Below, piece by piece: positions 36,592 to 44,849 of a stretch of DNA of 64,000 bases. The stretch lies in NCBI GenBank assembly GCA_947630025.1, contig CANRFZ010000010.1:1-64000 (forward strand). Direction: 5' to 3'. How positions within the stretch are numbered: position 1 is the stretch's first letter; each line of letters begins with the position of its first letter. The position numbers and the translations under genes were made by a program. This DNA is from an uncultured Lachnospiraceae bacterium. Its GTDB lineage: Bacteria > Bacillota > Clostridia > Lachnospirales > Lachnospiraceae. The notes beneath the pieces are model-generated. The model saw only the letters and a program-made list of their open reading frames with translations. It was not told the origin of the DNA and made no database searches.

Positions 36592-37782
36592 ATGCGATTT
36601 ATTCTTTTTTATGAGTCAACCGAATCTTTCAACTATTTTACCGACGAGATCGCCAAGGAGCTGCAGCGGCGGGGACATGACACCTTTATTCTGGATCTGC
36701 TGGACTTTGGCCGTCCGTCGCACTCGATGGCGGAGCTGATGACCTACTGCGAACAGAAGGCGGACGCCGTGATCTGCTTTAACCGCGCCGGCATCCACAA
36801 CGATACTTTTATCAGTCTGTGGAACACCATGGGCGCCTGCACGCTCCATATCCTCATGGATCACCCGCTGCGCCTGCACCCCACGATGGAACACCATCCC
36901 GACCGGTATATCCAGTTCTGCCCCGACGAGGAGCACGTGGCCTACGTCAAGCGGTATTTTCCGAACGTGGAGCACGTGGAATTTCTGGCCCACGCGGGAA
37001 CGCCGGACGACCAGCCGCCTATCCCCTTCCGGGACAAAAAATACGACATCCTCTTTTCCGCCACTTACTATGTGCCGGAAAGTATGCTGCACAATCTGGA
37101 AGAATTATTTCCAAAGGACTCTCCGATGTACGGCCTTTTTATGCAGATCGGCGACGACCTGATCCGCCACACGGACAAGCCGCTGATCCGCGCCGTGACG
37201 GACGTCCTGGAGGAAAACCATATGCCGTTAAGCGACGGCTCGGTCAAGACGATCATGCGGAACATGACGCCCATCGACTGGATGGTGCGGATGCACTACC
37301 GCGGCGAAGCCGTCCGCAGACTGGTGGAGGCGGGGCTGGACGTACACGTGCTGGGGCGCGGCTGGGAGGATCACCCCTGCGCCGGCGCGGACAATCTGCA
37401 CATCCTGAGCGACCGCATCGGCCTGTACGACACCTTTTCCTATATGCGCGACGCGCGGATCAATCTGAACGTCATGCCGTGGTTTAAGGCGGGAACCCAC
37501 GACCGGATCTTTAATACGATGCTGCGGCATTCCGTGTGCCTGACAGACTCCAGCACATGGATCGACGCGCACTACCGGGACGGCGAGGACATCGCGCTCT
37601 ATCATCTGGAGCATCTGGACAGGCTGCCGTCCATCGCGGAATACTGGCTGACGCACCCCGACGAGTCGGAGGCGCTTCTGGAGAAAGCCTGCGCCAAGAC
37701 CGCGGCGCACTACACATGGGCCAACTGCGTGGACTCCCTGCTGGATGCGCTGGAGCGCTGCTATGGAGGAAACGGCATATGA
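36592..37782 (+). CDS. CgeB-like glycosyltransferase
   Basis: A 396-residue GT-B-type protein of the same kind as the second half of the fusion enzyme. Motifs are MRFILFYESTESFNYFTDEIAKELQRRGHD, VICFNRAGIHNDTFISLWNTMGACTLHILMDHPLRLH, VLGRGWEDHPCAGADNL, ARINLNVMPWFKAGTHDRIFNTMLRHSVCLTDSSTWIDAHYRDGEDI and a C-terminal AAHYTWANCVDSLL. GGAGGGA precedes ATG. The stop overlaps the start of the next gene. Donor and acceptor unknown. Shared motifs with the fusion protein suggest duplication and fusion within the island. Confidence 0.87.
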   Translation: MRFILFYESTESFNYFTDEIAKELQRRGHDTFILDLLDFGRPSHSMAELMTYCEQKADAVICFNRAGIHNDTFISLWNTMGACTLHILMDHPLRLHPTMEHHPDRYIQFCPDEEHVAYVKRYFPNVEHVEFLAHAGTPDDQPPIPFRDKKYDILFSATYYVPESMLHNLEELFPKDSPMYGLFMQIGDDLIRHTDKPLIRAVTDVLEENHMPLSDGSVKTIMRNMTPIDWMVRMHYRGEAVRRLVEAGLDVHVLGRGWEDHPCAGADNLHILSDRIGLYDTFSYMRDARINLNVMPWFKAGTHDRIFNTMLRHSVCLTDSSTWIDAHYRDGEDIALYHLEHLDRLPSIAEYWLTHPDESEALLEKACAKTAAHYTWANCVDSLLDALERCYGGNGI

Positions 37783-38843
37783 TACCCATATCCGTCTGTC
37801 TGATTGCCAAAAACGAAGAAAAGAATATCGCGCGCTGCCTAGAGGCGCTGCGGGCATACGACTGGGAAATCCTCGTCGTGGACACGGGCTCCGACGACCG
37901 CACGAAGGAGATCGCGGGACAGTACGCCGACCGGGTGCTGGATTTCGTCTGGTGCGACGATTTCTCCGCCGCCCGCAATTTTTCCATCGGGCAGGCCGCT
38001 CATGACAGGATTCTGGTGGTGGACTGCGACGAGTATCTGACGGAAATCGACGTGGAGGCGCTGCTGCGTCTGGGCGAGGCGCACCCGACGGCGGTGGGAT
38101 GTGTCGAGCGGCGCAACCACTACCCGATGAACGGCGCCGACAGCGTCTATACCGACCGGGTGGAGCGCTTCTTCTCCCGCAGATATTACCGCTACGAGGG
38201 AATCATCCACGAACAGGTGCGCCCGCTGGAACCGGGGCGGCATCCCTACCGGACTTACCCTGCGCCGCTGACTCTGGAACATTCCGGTTATGACGGAAGC
38301 GCGGAGGCGCTGCAGCGGAAGGCGCAGCGCAATCTGGAGCTTCTGTTCCGCGATCTGAACAAAGAGCCGGACAACCCCTACACCTGTTTCCAGATCGCAC
38401 AGTGCTACAATATGATCCACGACGACGAAAATGCGCTGCGGTATTATAGCAGGGGGCTCTCCCACGACGTCGATCCCGCCGCCGAATACGTGCAGATGAT
38501 GGTCATCGGCTACGGCTACGCGCTGCTCCATCTGGGCCGGGCCGAGGAAGCGCTGGGACTGTGCGGCGTCTATGACGACTTCGCGGGGAGCGCGGATTTC
38601 CTGTCGCTGATGGGGCTGATCTATCTGCGCAACGGCCAGTACATGAAAGCGCTGATGGAGTTTGTCAAAGCGCTGTCCTGCGAGACCGCCCATGTGGAGG
38701 GCGCCAACAGTTTCATCCCCTCCTACAATATCGGCCTGATCAACGAGATGATGGGAAACCGGGAAGCCGCCCTCACCCACTACCGCAACTGCGGCGATTT
38801 CCCGATGGCGCTGGAAAAAATCCGAGAACTGACACAATCCTAG
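37779..38843 (+). CDS. GT2 glycosyltransferase with TPR tail
   Basis: A 354-residue paralogue of the other GT2-TPR enzymes: IPISVCLIAKNEEKNIARCLEALR, VDTGSDDRTKEIAGQYAD, FSAARNFSI, DCDEYLTE, IIHEQV, and a TPR tail ending YRNCGDFPMALEKIRELT. The start ATG at 37779 overlaps the previous stop (ATGA) and follows GGAGG; longer readings run through the previous gene in another frame. It is the last gene of the island and faces flagellin across a shared terminator. Confidence 0.88.
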   Translation: MIPISVCLIAKNEEKNIARCLEALRAYDWEILVVDTGSDDRTKEIAGQYADRVLDFVWCDDFSAARNFSIGQAAHDRILVVDCDEYLTEIDVEALLRLGEAHPTAVGCVERRNHYPMNGADSVYTDRVERFFSRRYYRYEGIIHEQVRPLEPGRHPYRTYPAPLTLEHSGYDGSAEALQRKAQRNLELLFRDLNKEPDNPYTCFQIAQCYNMIHDDENALRYYSRGLSHDVDPAAEYVQMMVIGYGYALLHLGRAEEALGLCGVYDDFAGSADFLSLMGLIYLRNGQYMKALMEFVKALSCETAHVEGANSFIPSYNIGLINEMMGNREAALTHYRNCGDFPMALEKIRELTQS

Positions 38844-38847
38844 AAAA

Positions 38848-38874
38848 AGGGCCACCCGAAAATCGGATGGCCCT
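38848..38874. terminator. Bidirectional terminator between island and flagellin
   Basis: Twelve-base arms with one mismatch (AGGGCCACCCGA against TCGGATGGCCCT) and a 3-base loop. The minus-strand side has a TTTTT tail, giving a good terminator for flagellin; the plus side has only a short T-rich tail. Confidence 0.8.
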
Positions 38875-38918
38875 TCTGGTAGTTTACTCTGCGATTTTTC
38901 TCAATCCCAGCCCGTTCA

Positions 38919-39845
38919 TTAGCCAAGTAAGGACAGTGCCAACTGGTTGGTCTGGTTCGCCTGAGACAACATCGAGGTGCCTGCCTGCTGCAGAATGTTG
39001 TTGTTCGCATACTTAACCATCTCTGTTGCGATGTCCGTATCACGAATCTCTGCCTCTGCAGATGTGGTGTTCTCTACGATGTTATCAAGGTTCTTGATCG
39101 TGTGATCCAGTCTGTTCTGAACTGCACCGAGGTCATTACGCTGTTTGGATACTTCCAGCAGTGCGTACTTAACAACCGAGTTCAGGCTTGCGAAGTCGCT
39201 CTCTACTGCATAGGTGTCAAAGTCATCCTTGTCAAAGTTCGTGTAGAACTTATCATAAACCTTCTGCGTAGCACCGGAAATCTCAGTGGTTGCACCGCCG
39301 CCGCCGTAGGTCTTGTCGCCGTAGTTCGTCTTTACGCGGTCGAACAGAGCCTCAACGGACATACTTGCGATAGAGATCTCGATATGCTGACCGGATTCTG
39401 CGCCGACCTGCAGAGCCTTACCGGAGAACTCACCTGTCAACAGGTTCTGCTCGTTGAATGTGGTCGTGCTCTGTACGCGGTCGATCTCGCTCATCAGCTG
39501 CTGTACTTCCATCTGGATGTAGGAACGATCCGTGGAGGTCAGTGTAGCGGTCTCACCCTTAACTGCCAGCTCGTTGATACGCTGTAACATATCGTGTACT
39601 TCATTCAGCGCACCTTCTGCCGTCTGTACGCAGGAGATACCGTCCTGAGCGTTTGCGGATGCCTGTGTAAGTCCTCTGATCTGTCTTCTCATCTTCTCGG
39701 AGATCGCCAGCCCTGCTGCGTCATCCGCTGCACGGTTGATCTTGTAACCGGAAGATAACTTCTCGGTGGCCTTTGCCTGAGAGCTAGTCGTCAGACCAAG
39801 CATTCTGTTAGAGTTCATCGCTGTAATGTTGTGTTGTACTACCAT
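38919..39845 (-). CDS. hag: Flagellin
   Basis: A 308-residue flagellin, the filament subunit. The conserved N-terminal D0/D1 (MVVQHNITAMNSNRMLGLTTSSQAKATEKLSSGYKINRAADDAAGLAISEKMR) and C-terminal D1/D0 (LDHTIKNLDNIVENTTSAEAEIRDTDIATEMVKYANNNILQQAGTSMLSQANQTNQLALSLLG) surround a short variable part (about 150-215). The D1 segment MLQRINELAVK is of the TLR5-recognised type. It has a strong ribosome site (AAGGAGG), a sigma-28 promoter and a GGA-rich leader of about 130 bases. Surface Ser and Thr in the centre could be glycosylated by the adjacent island. Filament assembly needs FliS (41.6-42.0 kb) and FliD. Confidence 0.97.
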   Translation of the reverse strand: MVVQHNITAMNSNRMLGLTTSSQAKATEKLSSGYKINRAADDAAGLAISEKMRRQIRGLTQASANAQDGISCVQTAEGALNEVHDMLQRINELAVKGETATLTSTDRSYIQMEVQQLMSEIDRVQSTTTFNEQNLLTGEFSGKALQVGAESGQHIEISIASMSVEALFDRVKTNYGDKTYGGGGATTEISGATQKVYDKFYTNFDKDDFDTYAVESDFASLNSVVKYALLEVSKQRNDLGAVQNRLDHTIKNLDNIVENTTSAEAEIRDTDIATEMVKYANNNILQQAGTSMLSQANQTNQLALSLLG

Positions 39846-39972
39846 AATATATTCCTCCTTGAATTTAATGTGGCTTCCCTGCCACTATGATTTTTTTGGA
39901 ATGGCACCTCCGGCTCGTACGCTGCCTTCAGTTCCATTTCCGGTTCCGTAAGTAAATGTTCTTTACTTTACT
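39846..39972 (-). promoter_or_regulatory. Flagellin mRNA leader with candidate CsrA sites
   Basis: The leader carries five GGA motifs, among them CCGGAGG and the ribosome-site AAGGAGGA. It can form an AAGTAAA/TTTACTT hairpin at its 5' end and a GTGGC/GCCAC hairpin near 39872. CsrA binds GGA in loops and over the ribosome site of hag mRNA in Bacillus; csrA and fliW are present here. Confidence 0.5.
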
Positions 39973-39980
39973 TGTAATAT

Positions 39981-40007
39981 ATATCGGATGACTTTCCATT
40001 TACTTTA
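39981..40007 (-). promoter_or_regulatory. Sigma-28 promoter of flagellin
   Basis: On the minus strand TAAA, 15 bases, TCCGATAT, matching the Gram-positive sigma-D/sigma-28 consensus. It starts 28 bp past the stop of the Rpn-like gene. Confidence 0.85.
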
Positions 40008-40034
40008 GGGCTTTTTAAAAATTTTTTTTATTTT

Positions 40035-40850
40035 TTAATTCTGCCAGGCCATCTGCACGCTCTGGCTTTCCAATTCCTTCACCATAGCAAGCGGCAGTTC
40101 GGTATAATCGGCTATATCTTCCAAAGGCATTTTCCTTGCCTGAATCATGCGGATTGCCGTTCGCTTGGCCTTATTCAGCTCCGCCTCATTTCTCATATCT
40201 TCCAACATCTTGCACATCGACCTCACTCCTTCCTCGTCCTGCTTGAAATATCTCGCTCTTTCCGCAAGTGCGTCATAGTTCATATCATCGGGATCGGTAC
40301 AGGAAAAATCGTGCATCAGCCTGCCGATTTCATCATCACCGCGATATTTCCCATTCACATATAGGATATGCGAACCGTCGCCAAACAATACTTTTTTCCC
40401 TCTGACCGTTGCATACCGCTCTACAGGATAAATCGGCTCTCCGCCCTCCATCACATCATTTTCTGTAATAAAGATAACATAGCTGTCGGGAATGTCCTCC
40501 GTATCCTCGCCGGGCTTTAAAATATGAGCATCCAGCAGGCTGCTGTTGTGCCTTGCACGCTTGGCGCCTGCCCCGGCATCGGAACGTTGTATTTCTATGT
40601 CCATTTCCTTGTTGTTACTGCCTATCGCGTGGACATCCAGCACTGCCGATCTCCCCTGCAGATTTTTCAAAGATTCCTGCGTGCGGACAAATTTAATTTT
40701 TATGTCTTGTCCTAAGACAATCCTGAGAATCAGTTCCACCGCTTCCACATTATCCGCGAGGCAGACTGTAAAAAAATCATCATCCATGTATCGGAGTGCC
40801 CGGAGACGTTCCAAATCCTTCCGGTGCATCTGTTCCGCCGTATTCAACAA
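40035..40850 (-). CDS. Rpn-family (PD-(D/E)XK) nuclease-like protein
   Basis: A 271-residue protein of the recombination-promoting nuclease/putative transposase family. It begins with the RALRYMDDDFFTVCLADNVEAVELILRIVLGQ region. The nuclease core includes GRSAVLDVHAIGSNNKEMDIEIQRS (Asp and the E-x-Q motif of PD-(D/E)XK enzymes) and SYVIFITENDVMEGGEPIYPVER. A helical C-terminus follows. The first codon at 40850 is TTG with AGGTG upstream; ATG at 40829 is an alternative start. It sits between flagellin and the fliD operon without functional link. Such genes are numerous in Lachnospiraceae and spread by duplication. Confidence 0.82.
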   Translation of the reverse strand: MLNTAEQMHRKDLERLRALRYMDDDFFTVCLADNVEAVELILRIVLGQDIKIKFVRTQESLKNLQGRSAVLDVHAIGSNNKEMDIEIQRSDAGAGAKRARHNSSLLDAHILKPGEDTEDIPDSYVIFITENDVMEGGEPIYPVERYATVRGKKVLFGDGSHILYVNGKYRGDDEIGRLMHDFSCTDPDDMNYDALAERARYFKQDEEGVRSMCKMLEDMRNEAELNKAKRTAIRMIQARKMPLEDIADYTELPLAMVKELESQSVQMAWQN

Positions 40851-40990
40851 ATATCACCTGCTTTCGCTTTTATTATATTTTTTATTCCAATAAAAATCAA
40901 ATGAAATTTTTCTCAGCAAATCAAAGGTTTTTCTGACAAAACAAATATCATCCCACATTTTCTAACAAAGCAGATGTACTATATAACAAA

Positions 40991-41012
40991 GGCAGCACTT
41001 TACCGTGCTGCC
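40991..41012. terminator. Terminator after the fliD operon
   Basis: Perfect 8-base arms GGCAGCAC and GTGCTGCC with a 6-base loop and a T-rich tail on the minus strand. It lies about 120 bp past the last gene of flaG-fliD-fliS-chaperone. Confidence 0.75.
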
Positions 41013-41130
41013 TTGCGTGAAACTATAATTCTATCTGTAACTGTAATTCCGCCTGTACGATCACTCTGCAATCCTGTGCCGGCCCATAACTGCGATTCCG
41101 CGTCTGCCTGCGTCTGCTATCACCCGCATT

Positions 41131-41607
41131 CTACTTCTTATTATCGTAGAACTGCGGCCCTACGTAGTTTAGGTTGTTCATACTGTTATAGTAATTGCGG
41201 GCGACTCTGTTCTTTGAGACGCCCTCGCCGATGGCCTGCCGCCTCTTTTGGAACTGCTTCTCCGCCAGCGTCTTGTTGCGCATATTGCCCGCGTTGATCG
41301 TAACGATCTTGTCCGTGATCTGCTGGATCTGCTCCTGCATCCGGGCGATCTCGTCACGGTAGCGCTCACGGTTGCCGATCAGCTCCTCCCGCACCCTGTC
41401 GTATACCGCCTCAAATCCCCGGTCGATCCGGTCGAGCTGCTCCACATAAGCGCCCTGTGCATCCAGCGCCTTGTCAAAAGCCTCCATGTCAAAATCGTCG
41501 CTTTTCAGAATCTTCTCCTGCGCGTCGATCTGTCCGATCAGTCTGTCCAGAATCCGGTTTTTCTTTTCAAGGCTCTCCAATAGTATCTGCGCACCGCTCT
41601 GCTCCAT
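41131..41607 (-). CDS. Putative flagellar export chaperone (FliT/FlgN-like)
   Basis: A 158-residue, largely helical protein. Two long coiled-coil stretches are seen (about 8-60, LESLEKKNRILDRLIGQIDAQEKILK; 60-115, RGFEAVYDRVREELIGNRERYRDEIARMQEQIQQI) and a C-terminal NYYNSMNNLNYVGPQFYDNKK tail reminiscent of the short motif ending FlgN-like proteins. Immediately downstream of fliS, the position held by fliT in many genomes. The start at 41607 has GAAAGGAT upstream; the longer reading overlaps fliS. A chaperone for FliD or another late substrate is the best guess from position and fold, not from direct motif match. Confidence 0.65.
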   Translation of the reverse strand: MEQSGAQILLESLEKKNRILDRLIGQIDAQEKILKSDDFDMEAFDKALDAQGAYVEQLDRIDRGFEAVYDRVREELIGNRERYRDEIARMQEQIQQITDKIVTINAGNMRNKTLAEKQFQKRRQAIGEGVSKNRVARNYYNSMNNLNYVGPQFYDNKK

Positions 41608-41627
41608 ACGATATCCTTTCCAAACAA

Positions 41628-42005
41628 CTATGCTTTGTTGCAGCGTTTCATGACTTCCTTCCACGTATCCCGCAGGCTTCTGAGGTGGGTGTTCACTTCC
41701 TCCAGAATGTCCTTGTCCTTATTGACATTGGCCTCAAAAAGCCGCCGCAGCACGTAGACGTAGATCTTGTCAAATTCTTCCGCCACCGGATATTTCCGAT
41801 CCAGCGTATTACGAAATTCTTCTATAATACGCTGCGTCTTCATAATATTGATGTGCGCTTTCTCTATCTCCTTCTGCTCGATCGCCATAATCGCGATATT
41901 GCAGAATTTGATGGCTCCCTCGTACAACATCAGCGTCAGCTCTGCGGGCGAAGCCGTGAGTATTTTGTTTCTCTGATATTGTTCATAAGGATTCTGTACC
42001 GGCAT
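41628..42005 (-). CDS. fliS: Flagellar export chaperone FliS
   Basis: A 125-residue FliS, the cytoplasmic chaperone that binds the flagellin C-terminus and delivers it to the export gate. It starts MPVQNPYEQYQRNKILTASPAELTLMLYEGAIKFCNIA, the diagnostic FliS segment with the YxQ..V/I..A..P.ELT.MLY.G pattern, followed by helices of the four-helix bundle. Ribosome site GGGAGGAG. It lies after fliD in the flaG-fliD-fliS operon. Confidence 0.96.
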   Translation of the reverse strand: MPVQNPYEQYQRNKILTASPAELTLMLYEGAIKFCNIAIMAIEQKEIEKAHINIMKTQRIIEEFRNTLDRKYPVAEEFDKIYVYVLRRLFEANVNKDKDILEEVNTHLRSLRDTWKEVMKRCNKA

Positions 42006-42062
42006 AAGTCTGCTCCTCCCTGACCGTACTTATACTTATCGTACCGACGCGCGGCCGCCCGA

Positions 42063-44084
42063 TCAGCCGCCGCCGAGCAGACTGCCGAGGCCGCTGCTCT
42101 TGGACTGCAGCTTCGCCATCGCCGTCTCCATCTGGGAGAACTTGTCGTACCATTTGTCCATCAGCGCGTTCAGCCGATCTTCTTCCTCGCTGATCTTCGT
42201 CGTATACTCTTTGTATTCCTTCTGCATCGACAGGTCGTTGTAGACCGTGAACATACTGCTGGTATCCTTGATGTTCTTCATCTTATCCGTCAGCGTGTCG
42301 TACAGGTTGTTCGCCAGCGATGTAAAGAAATTCATCACCGTATCGGGATCGGATGAGATCATGGAGCGCAGCTTATCGTCCTCGCTCTTGACCGAAGCGT
42401 CGTCAGGATCGCCGTCGATATGGTAGGCGTTCCGCTCGTTGTCCTCCGCCTTGAAGTAGCCCAGCGTGTTGATGCCGAAATCGGACAGATACATCGTCTT
42501 GCCGTTCACCGTCGCGCCCTGCAGCAGCACGGTCGTCATCGCGTCGCTGACGTCGCCCAGCGTACTGTCGCGCCGCAGCAGCGAATCCTTGATCTTCTTT
42601 TCCCACTCCTCGATCTCGGAGTCCGCCAGCTCCGCCTTCTCCTCGGAGAGCAGCGGCTCGTATCCCTTGGCGGAATCCGCGTTATACAGCGCGTTCATCT
42701 CGTTGATCAGGCTATTGTACTCCTTGAAGAAGTCCTTAATCATATTGTAAATGCCGTCCACGTCGTCCGTTGTGGTGACGGTGACGTCATCCTGCGTCAC
42801 GTCGTAAGCCGTGATCGTCATGCCGTTGATCGTGAACTCGTTGCTGCCGGAAGTAAACTCCACGCCGTCCAGCGTGATAACCGCATCCTGTCCCACCGTC
42901 CTGTTGGCAAACTGCAGGCCGGGCACGCTGCCGGCATAGCTGCCGTCCACTACCGACTGCGCCAGTTCAACCTTTTCCTTCAGGTCGTCCGTCACGTCGC
43001 TCACCAGATCCGCCGAAGCCTCTATCGTCTGTAAGCCGTCGTCGCCTTCCTTCACGGTGTAATACTTACTGTTATCCGCGATCTTGCCGTTATTGGATGT
43101 GATCTGGCCTTCCTTCTCCTGAATGGTCTTATCCAGCGCCTCGATCTGCTTCTCGATCGCGGCCCTGTCGTCGTCGGTCAGCGTCTCGTTATCTTTCTGT
43201 GCTTCCAGAGCCGCCTTCTTGCCGTAGAGACTGTCCTCTGCGGGCACATCCTTATTGCCGTCCTTGCCGTAGAGCTCCTCGTTCAGCGCGTCGTTCTTCT
43301 TCTCCAGCGCGTCGTTGGCCGCTTTGTAAGAAGCGGCGCGTCTGGCTGCCTCGGCGTCGATGGCCTGCTTAAAAGCGCCCGTCGGGTTGCCGTCCATGTC
43401 CTTGTCGCTGGCATAAGCCGCCCACGTCGCATACTCGCCGTTCTTGAGATCCGACTCGGTCAGGATGCCCAGCGCGCTGAGAGCCTGCAGGCTGGCGCTG
43501 TCGTCCGCCGTGAGCTGGAAGTCCGCCGCCGCGCCCGTTGTGGCAGCGCTGATAAAGAATCTGTGGTTGGCATCGTCAAAGCTGGCCTTGACACCCGCGT
43601 TGTTCAGCTTGCTCACCACGTCGCTGATCTTCATGTCGCCGGACAGTTCGATCTTCGTCGTCTTGCCGCCCACCGTCACGTCAAAGCTGGCGTTACCGCT
43701 AATGCCCAGATCTTTGAGTTTGGTGGAGCCGGTAGCGTCGCCCAGATCCAAGCCCGTCAGCTTACCGCCTCTGGCGAGCTGCTTCACGCCGACGCTCTGC
43801 ACGCCGTTGACCGCACTGTTGCTGGCCACCACGCTGACCGCGTTGGGATTGGACACCTTCGTCGCTTTCTTGAGGAACGAAGCCTGCCACCGCATATTAT
43901 CCAATGAATTAGTATAGAAATTGTAAATCTTCGTATTCAGAGACTTCCACGCATCCATCTTCCAGCTCAGCTTCGTCTGCGCCTTGACGTAACTGTTCTT
44001 CTTTGCGCTCTGCGCGGACACCAGCTCGCTGATGATGGATTCCGTATCCAGTCCCGAATACATACCCGTGATCCTGATTGCCAT
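42063..44084 (-). CDS. fliD: Flagellar filament cap protein FliD (hook-associated protein 2)
   Basis: A 673-residue FliD, forming the filament cap that folds incoming flagellin. The N-terminal domain begins MAIRITGMYSGLDTESIISELVSAQSAKKNSYVKAQTKLSWKMDAWKSLNTKIYNF; the C-terminal domain has YNMIKDFFKEYNSLINEMNALYNADSAKGYEPLLSEEKAELADSEIEEWEKKIKDSLLRRDSTL and ends LSMQKEYKEYTTKISEEEDRLNALMDKWYDKFSQMETAMAKLQS. Residues about 225-345 form a charged coiled-coil insertion, making it longer than the usual 450-600 residues. AGGAGG precedes ATG. Second in the flaG-fliD-fliS operon. Confidence 0.95.
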   Translation of the reverse strand: MAIRITGMYSGLDTESIISELVSAQSAKKNSYVKAQTKLSWKMDAWKSLNTKIYNFYTNSLDNMRWQASFLKKATKVSNPNAVSVVASNSAVNGVQSVGVKQLARGGKLTGLDLGDATGSTKLKDLGISGNASFDVTVGGKTTKIELSGDMKISDVVSKLNNAGVKASFDDANHRFFISAATTGAAADFQLTADDSASLQALSALGILTESDLKNGEYATWAAYASDKDMDGNPTGAFKQAIDAEAARRAASYKAANDALEKKNDALNEELYGKDGNKDVPAEDSLYGKKAALEAQKDNETLTDDDRAAIEKQIEALDKTIQEKEGQITSNNGKIADNSKYYTVKEGDDGLQTIEASADLVSDVTDDLKEKVELAQSVVDGSYAGSVPGLQFANRTVGQDAVITLDGVEFTSGSNEFTINGMTITAYDVTQDDVTVTTTDDVDGIYNMIKDFFKEYNSLINEMNALYNADSAKGYEPLLSEEKAELADSEIEEWEKKIKDSLLRRDSTLGDVSDAMTTVLLQGATVNGKTMYLSDFGINTLGYFKAEDNERNAYHIDGDPDDASVKSEDDKLRSMISSDPDTVMNFFTSLANNLYDTLTDKMKNIKDTSSMFTVYNDLSMQKEYKEYTTKISEEEDRLNALMDKWYDKFSQMETAMAKLQSKSSGLGSLLGGG

Positions 44085-44120
44085 TTTCTACCTCCTGACG
44101 CGCGTACCGTGCGCCGTCTT

Positions 44121-44567
44121 CTATCTCTTTTCGTCTACAAGAATGCCTGCCATCTCCCAGAGCTTCGCAATCATGTCCAGCGTCTTCTCCGGCGGGAACT
44201 CCTTAATGACTTCCTTGGTGTCCTTATCCATGATCTTGATCGTGATCCTGTTGGTCTCCTCATGGATGCCGAACATCGCCACCTCGTTGCTGTTGTTGAT
44301 CTTCTTGTTCAATTCCTCGATCTTCTTCTTCAACTGGTCGGGAGTCGCCTGCGCATTCTTGGCTGCCTGCTGCTGTTGACTCGTGCTGCTGTCGCTGCCG
44401 CTCTTTTCATCCTGTGCCTGCGGCTGCGATACGGCTGCCGTCGTCTCGTCAACGTTTACTGTCTGACCATTCTCGGGAACTTCCGTGTTCACTGGTGTTA
44501 CTGTCTGCGGTTTTGCAACCGTCTGTGCCTGATAAGTCATGGCACTGCTTAATGGTTCGATTGTCAT
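44121..44567 (-). CDS. flaG: FlaG-family flagellar protein
   Basis: A 148-residue protein. The N-terminal half is disordered (Thr, Gln, Pro, Ser-rich, with a QQQQ run). The C-terminal half (about 72-148) is the FlaG domain: DQLKKKIEELNKKINNSNEVAMFGIHEETNRITIKIMDKDTKEVIKEFPPEKTLDMIAKLWEMAGILVDEKR. FlaG influences filament length in other bacteria. First gene of the flaG-fliD-fliS operon, behind a sigma-28 promoter and a GC-rich leader; GGAGG ribosome site. Confidence 0.93.
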   Translation of the reverse strand: MTIEPLSSAMTYQAQTVAKPQTVTPVNTEVPENGQTVNVDETTAAVSQPQAQDEKSGSDSSTSQQQQAAKNAQATPDQLKKKIEELNKKINNSNEVAMFGIHEETNRITIKIMDKDTKEVIKEFPPEKTLDMIAKLWEMAGILVDEKR

Positions 44568-44695
44568 CGTCGATCACCTCCGTGTGATATTTTGGTATTT
44601 ACAGAATCGTCCTTCGACACGCATCCAACCCGGTACGCGCCGCCGCATCCGCTGCGGTATAGGCGCAATAATAGAGAGTCTTCGCGTAATCTTTG
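44568..44695 (-). promoter_or_regulatory. flaG mRNA leader with hairpin and GGA motifs
   Basis: The leader RNA has four GGA words. One lies in the loop of a CCGCA-GCGGA-TGCGG hairpin (near 44648-44662), itself enclosed by GCGCC/GGCGC pairing, and one lies in the ribosome site CGGAGG. This resembles CsrA-binding leaders. Confidence 0.4.
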
Positions 44696-44701
44696 CTATA
44701 T

Positions 44702-44728
44702 ATATCGGAACAATTTTGAATTTGTTTA
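44702..44728 (-). promoter_or_regulatory. Sigma-28 promoter of flaG-fliD-fliS
   Basis: On the minus strand TAAA, 15 bases, TCCGATAT, the same spacing and -10 as the flagellin promoter. It gives a leader of about 130 bases. Confidence 0.85.
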
Positions 44729-44849
44729 GAGGCCGTGCGCACAAAATCTCAATTTTTTGCGCCGCCGCGCCGCCGTGCATTTTTATGCCTTTACTTCCCC
44801 TCCGCTTTCCATTATACTGGATGCAGGCACAGAAAACCAGAACAAATTA

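Noticed and set aside
40035-40850. Transposase of an insertion sequence
   Set aside because: The Rpn/PD-(D/E)XK family is annotated that way at times, but no terminal inverted repeats or target duplications were seen.
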